From contig JAGVZI010000009.1 in NCBI GenBank assembly GCA_018302705.1, forward strand, positions 1 through 38,723: DNA of 38,723 bases, read 5' to 3'. Shown piece by piece: positions 30,958 to 38,723 of this stretch. Made by a program: the position numbers and the translations under genes. This stretch comes from Candidatus Woesearchaeota archaeon (GTDB taxonomy: Archaea; Nanobdellota; Nanobdellia; SCGC-AAA011-G17; ARS1403). The notes below the pieces were generated by a model. That model did no database searches. It had not been told where the DNA came from and saw only the letters and a program-made list of their open reading frames with translations. Numbering within the stretch: position 1 is the first letter of the stretch; each line of letters opens with the position of its first letter.

Positions 30958-31185
30958 TCAGGAACTTATATTGACTTCAACTGGCAAAGGAACATTAATC
31001 TCTTTTTGCTTCATCCTTTTCCTGAAGCTAAAAACAGCAAATCCCTTTACTTCTTTAGTCTTTTCATCTATTCTTTCAAACACACCGTCATTTATCTCTT
31101 CATAGTATGAAAGCGTTGGTCCTCCTATTTGTATCTCTAAAAGATCTCCTTCTTCATCATAATATATATTTAGATTTCCTTTCAT
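30958..31185 (-). CDS. DUF2283 family protein
   Basis: NLNIYYDEEGDLLEIQIG... typical DUF2283. Confidence 0.75.
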   Translation of the reverse strand: MKGNLNIYYDEEGDLLEIQIGGPTLSYYEEINDGVFERIDEKTKEVKGFAVFSFRKRMKQKEINVPLPVEVNISS

Positions 31186-31242
31186 CTTCTTATTCTAACC
31201 CTCACGCACCAGATTTATATACCTTTATGAATTTATAAGTTT

Positions 31243-31452
31243 ATGGAGGTTATATATTCAGATCATGCTGAGAAAAGAATTAAACAGAGAGGAATTGCAA
31301 AATGGGAGGTTGAGCATATTTTAGAATTCCCTTTTTATATCAAAAAATCATTTTCGGGTAGAAAGGAGGCTGTTGGAAAAATTAAAGGAAGAATGATAAA
31401 AATAAAATTTGTTGAAGAAGAAAACTATATAAAGATTATTACCGTTATGTAA
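31243..31452 (+). CDS. DUF4258 toxin-like protein
   Basis: YSDHAEKRIKQRGIAKWEVEHIL ... MIKIKFVEEENYIKIITVM. Confidence 0.8.
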   Translation: MEVIYSDHAEKRIKQRGIAKWEVEHILEFPFYIKKSFSGRKEAVGKIKGRMIKIKFVEEENYIKIITVM

Positions 31453-31455
31453 ACC

Positions 31456-31665
31456 ATGAAACTAGAATATGATAAAGAAGCGGATGCTGCATATATTTAT
31501 ATAAAATATCCTATTAAAGAAGGGGAAGCTGAGAAAACAATTGAGTTGAATGAAGACCTTATTGTAGATTTTGATAAAGATGGCAAATTAATAGGCATTG
31601 AAATTCTTAATGCAAGCAGGGTTATAGGAAAAGAAGTACTGAAGGAAAAATTAATTGCTGCTTAA
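31456..31665 (+). CDS. DUF2283 antitoxin-like protein
   Basis: MKLEYDKEADAAYIYI ... LIVDFDKDGKLIGIEILNAS; immediately downstream of DUF4258. Confidence 0.85.
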   Translation: MKLEYDKEADAAYIYIKYPIKEGEAEKTIELNEDLIVDFDKDGKLIGIEILNASRVIGKEVLKEKLIAA

Positions 31666-31666
31666 T

Positions 31667-32272
31667 TTATTCATCTAACTTCCTTTTCTTCTCCAGCCAT
31701 TTTGGTGTTTTAATGAAAGTTATGCTTTCCCATGAATCTATCTCATCTTCAGTAACATCGAAATCTTTTTGATACACATTTTCTACAGACCCGTGTAAGG
31801 CATCTTCAAATTTAAAACCAACCTTTTTGACAATTTTCTTTAAAGCCAATTCATCCTTGCTCTCAATTTCAACAAAATTAGGAACCCAAGGCCAAGTATC
31901 TATTGTGATCTCATTCCCTTCCAGACTCCATTTCTCTCTTTTAGTTTCTTGGTAAGATTTTTGTTTAAATCCGATATCAATTAAAAACTCGCAAGCCTTG
32001 TTAAAATCGCTAACACCGACGGTTATCTCTTTCGTTCCATGCAAACTCCGGTCATTTAACTGCTTATAACTCATAGTTACTTTCTTGCCTTCATCTCTAA
32101 CTCTTATCCATCCACCAATTTTCCTTAATCTATCATCAGAATAATCAAAAGTTCTTCTCTTCATAAAAACCTCAGGATGGACTAATTTTGCATTCAAAGA
32201 TTTTAATTTACTTCTAAATTTTTTAATATCAACATCCAAGAACTTAGCCTCAACTTCAGTTTCCATCTTCAC
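31667..32272 (-). CDS. CYTH domain protein
   Basis: EVEAK (ExExK) N-terminal motif; GGWIRVRDEGKKVTMSYKQ; start overlaps aIF2-gamma stop. Confidence 0.85.
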   Translation of the reverse strand: MKMETEVEAKFLDVDIKKFRSKLKSLNAKLVHPEVFMKRRTFDYSDDRLRKIGGWIRVRDEGKKVTMSYKQLNDRSLHGTKEITVGVSDFNKACEFLIDIGFKQKSYQETKREKWSLEGNEITIDTWPWVPNFVEIESKDELALKKIVKKVGFKFEDALHGSVENVYQKDFDVTEDEIDSWESITFIKTPKWLEKKRKLDE

Positions 32273-33507
32273 TCAATCAGCTCTCCAACGCCGATTAAAT
32301 GCCAGCGCGCTCCGACTCTTCTTGAGATTGCAAACCTGTCGTTATTTGATGCTACAACTGGAAGCCTTAAACTTAAAGTGATGATATTTTTTGAGGTGTC
32401 TGTTACTTGGCCAAGAGTTACTGCCGAGTTTACATTTATCATTAATAACTCCCCCTGCGTTATTGGAACAACCTCTACTTCTTCTTTAACTCCTACAACT
32501 CTCTTGATCAATTTTGGTTTCAGCCTTAGCTTTCGAAATGTTTTCGGCAATTTTCCTGAAGAACCTGCAAGATTTCCTGCCAGGTTATCTGATTTTACAA
32601 TTGCAGGGTCGAGCTCTGTCAGGATTCCTAAACTGCCTCCTGGAGTTATTTCCTTAAACTGCTCATTGCCAGACATGATGGCAACTATCTTTGTTTTTAC
32701 AGGCTTGTAATCGCTTTTTTCATCCAGCTTTATGCCCGGGGCTATTTCAATTTCTTGCCCCTGCTGCAATCTCCCCTGCTTTAATGCGCCTCCTAAAACT
32801 CCCCCGACCAATGCCTCTGGATTCGCACCCGGCCTGTTAATATCAAATGACCTTGCTATGAGCATGATTGGCTCTTTTTCCAGGTTCCTTTTAGGCGTCT
32901 TGAGATTTTCCTGGATTGCTTCCACCAGATAATTTATGTTAATATTGTGCTGCGCTGATACGGGAATTACCAGGGCATTTTCTGCAATTGTCCCCTTCAC
33001 AAAATTTTTTATCTGATTATAGTTTTTTACAACTTCTTCCTTGCCGACTAAATCAATCTTGTTTTGCACGATTATGATATCCTTTATTTCAATTAATTCT
33101 AAAGCCATAAGGTGCTCGCGGGTTTGGGGCTGGGGGCATTGCTCGTTGGCAGAGATTAATAACAGCGCTGCATCCATGATTGCTGCTCCTGAAAGCATTG
33201 TCGCCATTAATGTTTCATGACCTGGGGCGTCTATGAAGGAGACTTTTCTTAAGACTTCATACTTTTTATTTTCTTTTTTTGCTTGCAGCTCTGTCGAATA
33301 CCCATCTTTTGTCTTTACAAAAACTGCGTCTGCATACCCAAGCCTGATTGTAATGCCCCTCTTAATTTCCTCAGAATGAGTGTCTGGAAACTTTCCTGTT
33401 AAGGCCTGAACTAAAGTAGATTTCCCATGGTCTACATGACCTATCATCCCTATAGACATCTCCGGCTGCAGATGTTCTTTTTCTTTCTTTTCTTTATTTT
33501 CTGACAT
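32269..33507 (-). CDS. eif2g: Translation initiation factor aIF2 subunit gamma
   Basis: GMIGHVDHGKSTLVQALTG, DAPGHETLMATMLSGAAIMD, NKIDLV, FDINRPGANPEALVGGVLGG. Confidence 0.97.
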   Translation of the reverse strand: MSENKEKKEKEHLQPEMSIGMIGHVDHGKSTLVQALTGKFPDTHSEEIKRGITIRLGYADAVFVKTKDGYSTELQAKKENKKYEVLRKVSFIDAPGHETLMATMLSGAAIMDAALLLISANEQCPQPQTREHLMALELIEIKDIIIVQNKIDLVGKEEVVKNYNQIKNFVKGTIAENALVIPVSAQHNININYLVEAIQENLKTPKRNLEKEPIMLIARSFDINRPGANPEALVGGVLGGALKQGRLQQGQEIEIAPGIKLDEKSDYKPVKTKIVAIMSGNEQFKEITPGGSLGILTELDPAIVKSDNLAGNLAGSSGKLPKTFRKLRLKPKLIKRVVGVKEEVEVVPITQGELLMINVNSAVTLGQVTDTSKNIITLSLRLPVVASNNDRFAISRRVGARWHLIGVGELIE

Positions 33508-33555
33508 TAATTAAAGAAGAGAAATACTTGTTTTTTAAAACTTTGTTTTTACAGT

Positions 33556-34062
33556 TTAATTAAAAGGATTAGGAAAATGACCCCCGCCACCCCCGCACCC
33601 AGAATAGGAAGGCTTATTATCAATTTTCCTTATCCTTATTAATGATGAATAACTATCTTTCGCCTCATACCAATCCCTTATTTCATTTCCAGTATGCATA
33701 TGATATGCCCATTTTCTAAGAAAATCCTTGAACATCAGTAAATAATCTTTTGGACTTACCTTGGGATTCAAATGTTCACAAGAGGAATCTGTGAAAAGAG
33801 GCTCTCTTCCGACATACCCATAAGACTGGCCCCCCGGATAGAGGTTTCCAAGCTCCCTCCACATAGCTTGATATCCTGCTATAAAATCCGCGACATTTAG
33901 CAAAGATTCTTCAGTAGTTTTACCTGGGAATGCTTTAGCAGCGATATACTCCAAATCCCTCACCACGTCTCTTAAAGAATCATCCCTGGCAGCAACAGCA
34001 ATTAAAATTCCTCCACTCACACCAATCGGCCCTATCACTCCTGTTTTATCATACAGATTCAT
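33556..34062 (-). CDS. Hypothetical protein with CGGGGGHFPNPFN tail
   Basis: ORF between eS6/orf101 and aIF2-gamma. Confidence 0.55.
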   Translation of the reverse strand: MNLYDKTGVIGPIGVSGGILIAVAARDDSLRDVVRDLEYIAAKAFPGKTTEESLLNVADFIAGYQAMWRELGNLYPGGQSYGYVGREPLFTDSSCEHLNPKVSPKDYLLMFKDFLRKWAYHMHTGNEIRDWYEAKDSYSSLIRIRKIDNKPSYSGCGGGGGHFPNPFN

Positions 34063-34250
34063 AAATAAATAAAAATAGCTAAAATTTATATGTTTTTCTA
34101 ATCTTTGTTTCCGACAAAAGTAGCTTATAAAAAGTAGCTTATAGATAGGTATACACTTTCCTCTCTTTTATGATATCAATGAAAGATGGAGACTAATTGT
34201 GAATAAGTTTATAATTTATTTGTGTCGTTGACTGCTTCTAAAAGAAAAGT

Positions 34251-34282
34251 AAATCTAAAACTTCTGAAATCTAAAACTTCTG
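34251..34282. repeat. 16-bp tandem duplication spanning the 3' end of the 101-aa ORF
   Basis: AAATCTAAAACTTCTG x2; contains the gene stop codon. Confidence 0.95.
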
Positions 34283-34576
34283 CTTTCCTGTCACTATCAA
34301 ATGCCCTTCTTTGTCCTCTTTGAAATCTATTTCCTCAAGATTGTTTATTAAGATGTCATGGCCGGCCAGCAAATAATTTACCTCTAAATCTCTTAAAATT
34401 ATCTTGTGGACTCCATTTTTGAAATCAAACCTTTTTTTTGGCACTTTACTTGTTTTATGCGGATCGTTTATATCGAATAGGCTTATGAATATCGGGCGGT
34501 CCATCCCATCATAGTCAGAATTCTTTTTTGATTTCCCGATGATTACGCTTTTTGCTTTATATTTCAAGATTACCAC
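34271..34576 (-). CDS. Hypothetical protein in eS6 operon
   Basis: ORF directly following eS6. Confidence 0.6.
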   Translation of the reverse strand: MVILKYKAKSVIIGKSKKNSDYDGMDRPIFISLFDINDPHKTSKVPKKRFDFKNGVHKIILRDLEVNYLLAGHDILINNLEEIDFKEDKEGHLIVTGKQKF

Positions 34577-34577
34577 C

Positions 34578-35000
34578 CTAGCTTTCTTTTACTCCAGATT
34601 TAGTTTCTTCTGTTTTAGCTTCTTTTTCTTTTTTTCCAAATATCTCATCTAAAGAAGTTTTTCCTTGTTTTATCACAGCCAAATTTAATTGCGATGTCTT
34701 TTGATACACTGAATTCCCTGCTATTGTTTTTCTTATAAAATTCCCCTTGTGTTTTGTCTTTATCCCGATACCTTTTCTTGCGTATATTTTTTTCTTTCCG
34801 GCGAGATTTATTTCAGGGCGCATTGGAAAACCAGCATCATTGCTGCCGCCTGTTATTTTAAATTCATACCCAGAAATGCCGACTAGCTCCCCTTTTATTG
34901 CCTCCCCTAATTTTCTCCCGGCTAATGCAGAATTATCTTCTAACTTTTTTGAATAAGACCTGCCGTTTTTGTCACCAATAACTAAACTCAATTCTGGCAT
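34578..35000 (-). CDS. rps6e: Ribosomal protein eS6
   Basis: YEFKITGGSNDAGFPMRPEI ... KKIYARKGIGIKTKHKGNFIRKTIAGNSV; start taken at MPELSL. Confidence 0.92.
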   Translation of the reverse strand: MPELSLVIGDKNGRSYSKKLEDNSALAGRKLGEAIKGELVGISGYEFKITGGSNDAGFPMRPEINLAGKKKIYARKGIGIKTKHKGNFIRKTIAGNSVYQKTSQLNLAVIKQGKTSLDEIFGKKEKEAKTEETKSGVKES

Positions 35001-35005
35001 TGAAC

Positions 35006-36721
35006 TCAAACCCCCCACAAAGGATATTTTCTTCTCTTGATTAATGAGATTTCCTTCAAAAGCTGGATTTCTGATGGGTTTAAATAGTTTTTCATTTCCT
35101 TCAGCTTGCGAAAATCATCTTCAGGAATGTCTACATACAGTATTGAATTTTCAAATATCTGCCTACCGACTGTAACGCCGGGCAATGAAACCGCGGCCTG
35201 CTTCCCCTGCTCAACCCTCTGCATATTCTCCCCCTCAACCTGAATGCTTTTAATTTTTGTCAGCGGCCTTCCATTTTCATTCATCAACGGATAGTCTGCA
35301 AGAATACACCCCGAGAGAACTTCAACGCCAAGAATTGCGGGATTGCTCTGCCTGAAAACAGTCCCCGGCAGGACGATTATTTTTCCAGGGCGCACTGTAT
35401 TTTTTAATTTTTCCAGCTCAATTTTTTTTATTTCATTCCCCTTCCATTCCAGATAATCGTCTATTATTTTATAAATTATATTATGATTAATTATTTTTAT
35501 GCTGTTGCTTTCAAGCGCTTTGACATTAAAAGAGAGCACTGCTTTGTAGATGGAATTTTCCTCTGCTGATGCCTCAGCTATGTCTGTTTTGTTTACCCCC
35601 CCCAAAGATGCCTTCTTAATCGGGACTTTATTCTCCTTCAATAGGGAGGTGAGCGCTTCCAGGCTGCCGAGAGAATCTGCTTTAACTATAACCCCGTCTT
35701 TGCCTGTTTCAATCAGCACCTCTTCAACTTCTTTTTGGATCTCTTTTTTTATTCTGTCTTCATTGCCTTCATCTGCAACTTCAAATGGCATCCCTGCAAA
35801 AATTTCTTCAGCTTCCTTCAGGATTATTTTTACAGTGCATGCGGCTGTTACTTCGTCAACAGAAACCAGCTTTTTGTTATTTATTGACTGCTCCAGCAAG
35901 GTTCTCACTTTGGTTGTTATCGGCTTTTCCAGCCCTGCAATAATAACCTCGTCATTAACCCTTATCTTCCCGTCGTAAATAATGGCATCAATAGCTTTTC
36001 CAAACCCCTTCTCTTCTTTAATTTCCAATACAACCCCTTTTGCTGGCTTGTTCACATCGATGATGAGCTTGTCTTCCATGAATTTCTGCGCCAAGCCAAC
36101 TATAACTAATAACAACTCCGGAATTCCCAGCTTAAGCTTTGCTGATGTAGGGACTATTGCTATCTTTTTTGTATAGTCTTCAATGCGGTCAAACCTTTCC
36201 GAATCAAAATTATACTCTGTTAATTTCCCAACAATGCTATAAACCCTCTTATCTATCTCCTGCCTGACTTTTTCTGATTGCGAGCTTATTGTTTCCATTA
36301 ACTGCTTATCCTTTGGATTAAACCCAGGAACTAAATCTATTTTGTTTGCTGCGATTACAAATGGAGTTTTATTATGCTTCAGAATCTCGATGCACTCCAC
36401 TGTCTGCGGCTTTATCCCCTCATTAATATCAATAACAAGAACTGCAATGTCTGCCAGACTGCCTCCTCTTTTCCTTAAGTTTGTGAAGGATGCATGCCCA
36501 GGAGTATCGATTATCAATAATCCTGGAATCTTGATCTTGTGCTTGTAATTTCCTATTATGTCTTCAATCAAGGAAAATGGAACATTAATGGCATTAATGC
36601 ATTGAGTAATTCTCCCTGCTTCTTTCTCTACTATATTTAATCCTGTTATAGTTTCAACTATCTGGGACTTGCCGTGATCCACATGCCCGATTATAGTGCA
36701 AACTATGCTCCTCAATGTCAT
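35006..36721 (-). CDS. infB: Translation initiation factor IF-2/aIF5B
   Basis: IIGHVDHGKSQIVETI, DTPGHASFTNLRKRGGSLADIAVLVIDINEG, ANKIDLVPG. Confidence 0.96.
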   Translation of the reverse strand: MTLRSIVCTIIGHVDHGKSQIVETITGLNIVEKEAGRITQCINAINVPFSLIEDIIGNYKHKIKIPGLLIIDTPGHASFTNLRKRGGSLADIAVLVIDINEGIKPQTVECIEILKHNKTPFVIAANKIDLVPGFNPKDKQLMETISSQSEKVRQEIDKRVYSIVGKLTEYNFDSERFDRIEDYTKKIAIVPTSAKLKLGIPELLLVIVGLAQKFMEDKLIIDVNKPAKGVVLEIKEEKGFGKAIDAIIYDGKIRVNDEVIIAGLEKPITTKVRTLLEQSINNKKLVSVDEVTAACTVKIILKEAEEIFAGMPFEVADEGNEDRIKKEIQKEVEEVLIETGKDGVIVKADSLGSLEALTSLLKENKVPIKKASLGGVNKTDIAEASAEENSIYKAVLSFNVKALESNSIKIINHNIIYKIIDDYLEWKGNEIKKIELEKLKNTVRPGKIIVLPGTVFRQSNPAILGVEVLSGCILADYPLMNENGRPLTKIKSIQVEGENMQRVEQGKQAAVSLPGVTVGRQIFENSILYVDIPEDDFRKLKEMKNYLNPSEIQLLKEISLIKRRKYPLWGV

Positions 36722-36791
36722 ACAATTAAAAACAGGAATTTGATTTTTAAGGGTTGCGGTGAGAAAAAATTAAAACTTTTAACCGCTTCGC

Positions 36792-36838
36792 TATCACACT
36801 TTCTTTTTTGGAAAAAGAAATCGTGTCCAAAGAAAAAA
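36792..36838 (-). repeat. 47-bp hairpin repeat, copy 2 (inverted relative to copy 1)
   Basis: Reverse complement identical to 10950-10996. Confidence 0.95.
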
Positions 36839-36907
36839 TCAAGAAATATGAAACATTAATGATTTCTTAACTAATCCCTTAAGTATCGTGATCTGATTTT
36901 CATATTT

Positions 36908-37132
36908 TTATACTAGTTCCAGGAAACCTTCCCTTGTTAGCTTAGATTGACGAATAATTTCAAGGAGGGTCCCTCTATCAATCTCCTTATGTAATGGAAC
37001 CACCAAAGCGATGGTTCCTTCTGTTGTTTCTCTTTTCATAATAACATGACTTCCTTTCTGCCTTACAGAAATAAATCCAGCTTTAGAAAGAGCTTTAATC
37101 ACTTCTTTGCCCGATACCCTGGGGAGTTTCAT
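36908..37132 (-). CDS. hicA: HicA-type toxin
   Basis: VSGKEVIKALSKAGFISVRQKGSHVIMKR ... VPLHKEIDRGTLLEIIRQSKLT. Confidence 0.9.
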   Translation of the reverse strand: MKLPRVSGKEVIKALSKAGFISVRQKGSHVIMKRETTEGTIALVVPLHKEIDRGTLLEIIRQSKLTREGFLELV

Positions 37133-37340
37133 ATCCTTTAACCTCGAAACTTGTAACTAAAATACCCTCAGAGCTAATTCCCTCAGGCAATCCCATCTCT
37201 TCTATATATAATTCTGTGGCTTCCTTAAGATTGGCTAATGCCTTTTCAATTGTGTGCCCCTGACTAACTACATCAAGTTCAGGACAAAGAGCTACAAATT
37301 GGTTTTCTCCTTTCTTTATTATCGCTGTCAGTGCTTTCAT
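37095..37340 (-). CDS. hicB: HicB-type antitoxin
   Basis: FVALCPELDVVSQGHTIEKALANLKEATELYIEEMG. Confidence 0.88.
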   Translation of the reverse strand: MKALTAIIKKGENQFVALCPELDVVSQGHTIEKALANLKEATELYIEEMGLPEGISSEGILVTSFEVKGYETPQGIGQRSD

Positions 37341-37474
37341 GATATTATAGTCATTATTAGAATTTATAAACTTAATTGTTCAGCATTTATTAGGAAACTA
37401 AAAAAGGAGAAAGGAAAAAAATTTACTTAACAAGAAGGCAACATTTAAATATTTATTTTATCCAAATATTAACC

Positions 37475-37762
37475 ATGCCAGAAACCACAATTATCTTAGG
37501 AACCAGAAGATATGATATACCAAGAACGAATGTTCCAGCAGGGGGCCCTTCTGAAAGCATCGAGAAAACTGTTCAAGAAGGAGAGAGTGACAGGCTGATT
37601 ACTAGCAGAGAGGAATTAGAAGCAGAAAAAGCAACAGGAGGAGCACCCCTCCCTAGCCGAAGATTAGGCCACTTTGAAAACGTTCTTTACAGAAAAAACG
37701 GGAAGATATATAATGCAGCTGTGTGGACAACAGAAAGCAATTTAGTTGATAAAATTGTTTAA
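37475..37762 (+). CDS. Hypothetical protein
   Basis: ORF with TATA-like tttaaatattta upstream. Confidence 0.5.
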   Translation: MPETTIILGTRRYDIPRTNVPAGGPSESIEKTVQEGESDRLITSREELEAEKATGGAPLPSRRLGHFENVLYRKNGKIYNAAVWTTESNLVDKIV

Positions 37763-37890
37763 TAACTGAGTGTAAACTATTTGCTTCGTATGCTGCTTTG
37801 CATTTAAATAATCAATGGATAAAAGATACTCTCAAGCTTTCGTGATACGTTTATTTCTAACATATCTAATAAATTAAGGAGATTAAAAAC

Positions 37891-38723
37891 TTACTGTCCT
37901 GTACCCTTGCCAGTAAGCCTTAGAAGGTAGTTGCCAATAGTGTTATATCGCCTTGCCGCTCTATCAAAAAGCATTCTACCTAGATTTTGCTCTGTAACAT
38001 CGGAAGTCCCTCTAAGTGTTTGAGGTGACAAATCACTCGGCTCACTACTTAATTGCTGTGCATGGTAGCCTTCGGCAAAACTATTACCTACCCTAATAAA
38101 TTTCCCATTGATGCCAACGAGACTAGCCCCGGCGCAGACACTAGACTTGAGGGGGATGGAATCTTCGATGTACCAAACTTGCGCCGCATATGTAGGATAT
38201 GCCCAAACAAAAAAGCCAAAAAACCCCATACCACCCTGCTCAGTTGGAATGCCTGGAATGTGACGGTATTCAATGCGAAAGCATCCCCGCTCTTTTGCTT
38301 CCTTAACATATCCTGAAAGCAGATCCCTAGCAAGGGCATAATCCTGTTCAGAGGAATTATTTTTTCCGACTGCAAGCTCAAGCCAGCCGTCATGGGATAC
38401 TATATCAGCAGGACCTAGCAGCCTACGTATCTTAAATCCGCCTGCATTCTCAAGCTCTGTTTTTTCTAATTTCCCTTTAGCTAGCTGTTCTCTGACAGAA
38501 GCATACTTGTCTGCCCGTATGGCAAAGTTACAATACCATCTGATATCTGAGCGGAGGATTACGATGAACTCAGTTCCGTGAGAATTATCGTATACAGTGG
38601 AATCAGGAAAGTGTAAGGTCCTGTTTCTTATAATATTTGCATTGACAAGCATACTTATATCAAATTCATGGTCAATCTTGAACCTGTGCCCTCCGTCTTC
38701 ATTAACTCCGCCATAAAGCTCGA
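37891..38723 (-). CDS. Hypothetical protein, truncated by window edge
   Basis: Frame stays open upstream of the listed Met (ELYGGVNEDGGHRFKIDHEFDIS-MLVNAN) to the end of the window. Confidence 0.65.
   Translation of the reverse strand, partial: ELYGGVNEDGGHRFKIDHEFDISMLVNANIIRNRTLHFPDSTVYDNSHGTEFIVILRSDIRWYCNFAIRADKYASVREQLAKGKLEKTELENAGGFKIRRLLGPADIVSHDGWLELAVGKNNSSEQDYALARDLLSGYVKEAKERGCFRIEYRHIPGIPTEQGGMGFFGFFVWAYPTYAAQVWYIEDSIPLKSSVCAGASLVGINGKFIRVGNSFAEGYHAQQLSSEPSDLSPQTLRGTSDVTEQNLGRMLFDRAARRYNTIGNYLLRLTGKGTGQ

Noticed and set aside
35550-36548. Plus-strand ORFs within the IF5B gene
   Set aside because: Antisense shadows of a clear IF5B coding region.

Overview
AT-rich archaeal window, DPANN-like (Pacearchaeota/Woesearchaeota type, inferred from gene content). 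It encodes translation and transcription genes: IF5B, eS6, aIF2-gamma, a PIN/Fcf1-like protein, RpoE1, Spt4, eS24, eS31/S27ae, HisRS and tRNA-His. It also carries bacterial-type genes (grpE-dnaK-dnaJ, gyrB-gyrA), ScpA, an RNase J-type beta-CASP nuclease, a large secreted subtilase, and several small toxin-antitoxin-like modules (NTase/HEPN-like, Fic, DUF4258/DUF2283, HicAB). Most interesting direct observations: (1) the last 29 bp of aIF2-gamma are duplicated 1.36 kb downstream, in frame with a second stop codon, flanking a DUF2283/DUF4258/DUF2283/CYTH cassette like an att-site or gene-end replacement scar; (2) a 47-bp hairpin repeat occurs twice, in matching context between a TA-like module and a core gene (RNase J-like, IF5B); (3) a receiver-domain gene overlaps both gyrB and gyrA; (4) there are two promoter-linked structured RNA candidates; (5) two divergent tRNA genes have non-canonical insertions or introns; (6) a 21-bp-phased double palindrome lies at the NTase/HEPN promoter; (7) a coupled 56-aa ORF is absent from the supplied ORF track. 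No CRISPR array or transposase was seen. All calls come from reading the sequence; no database search was run.
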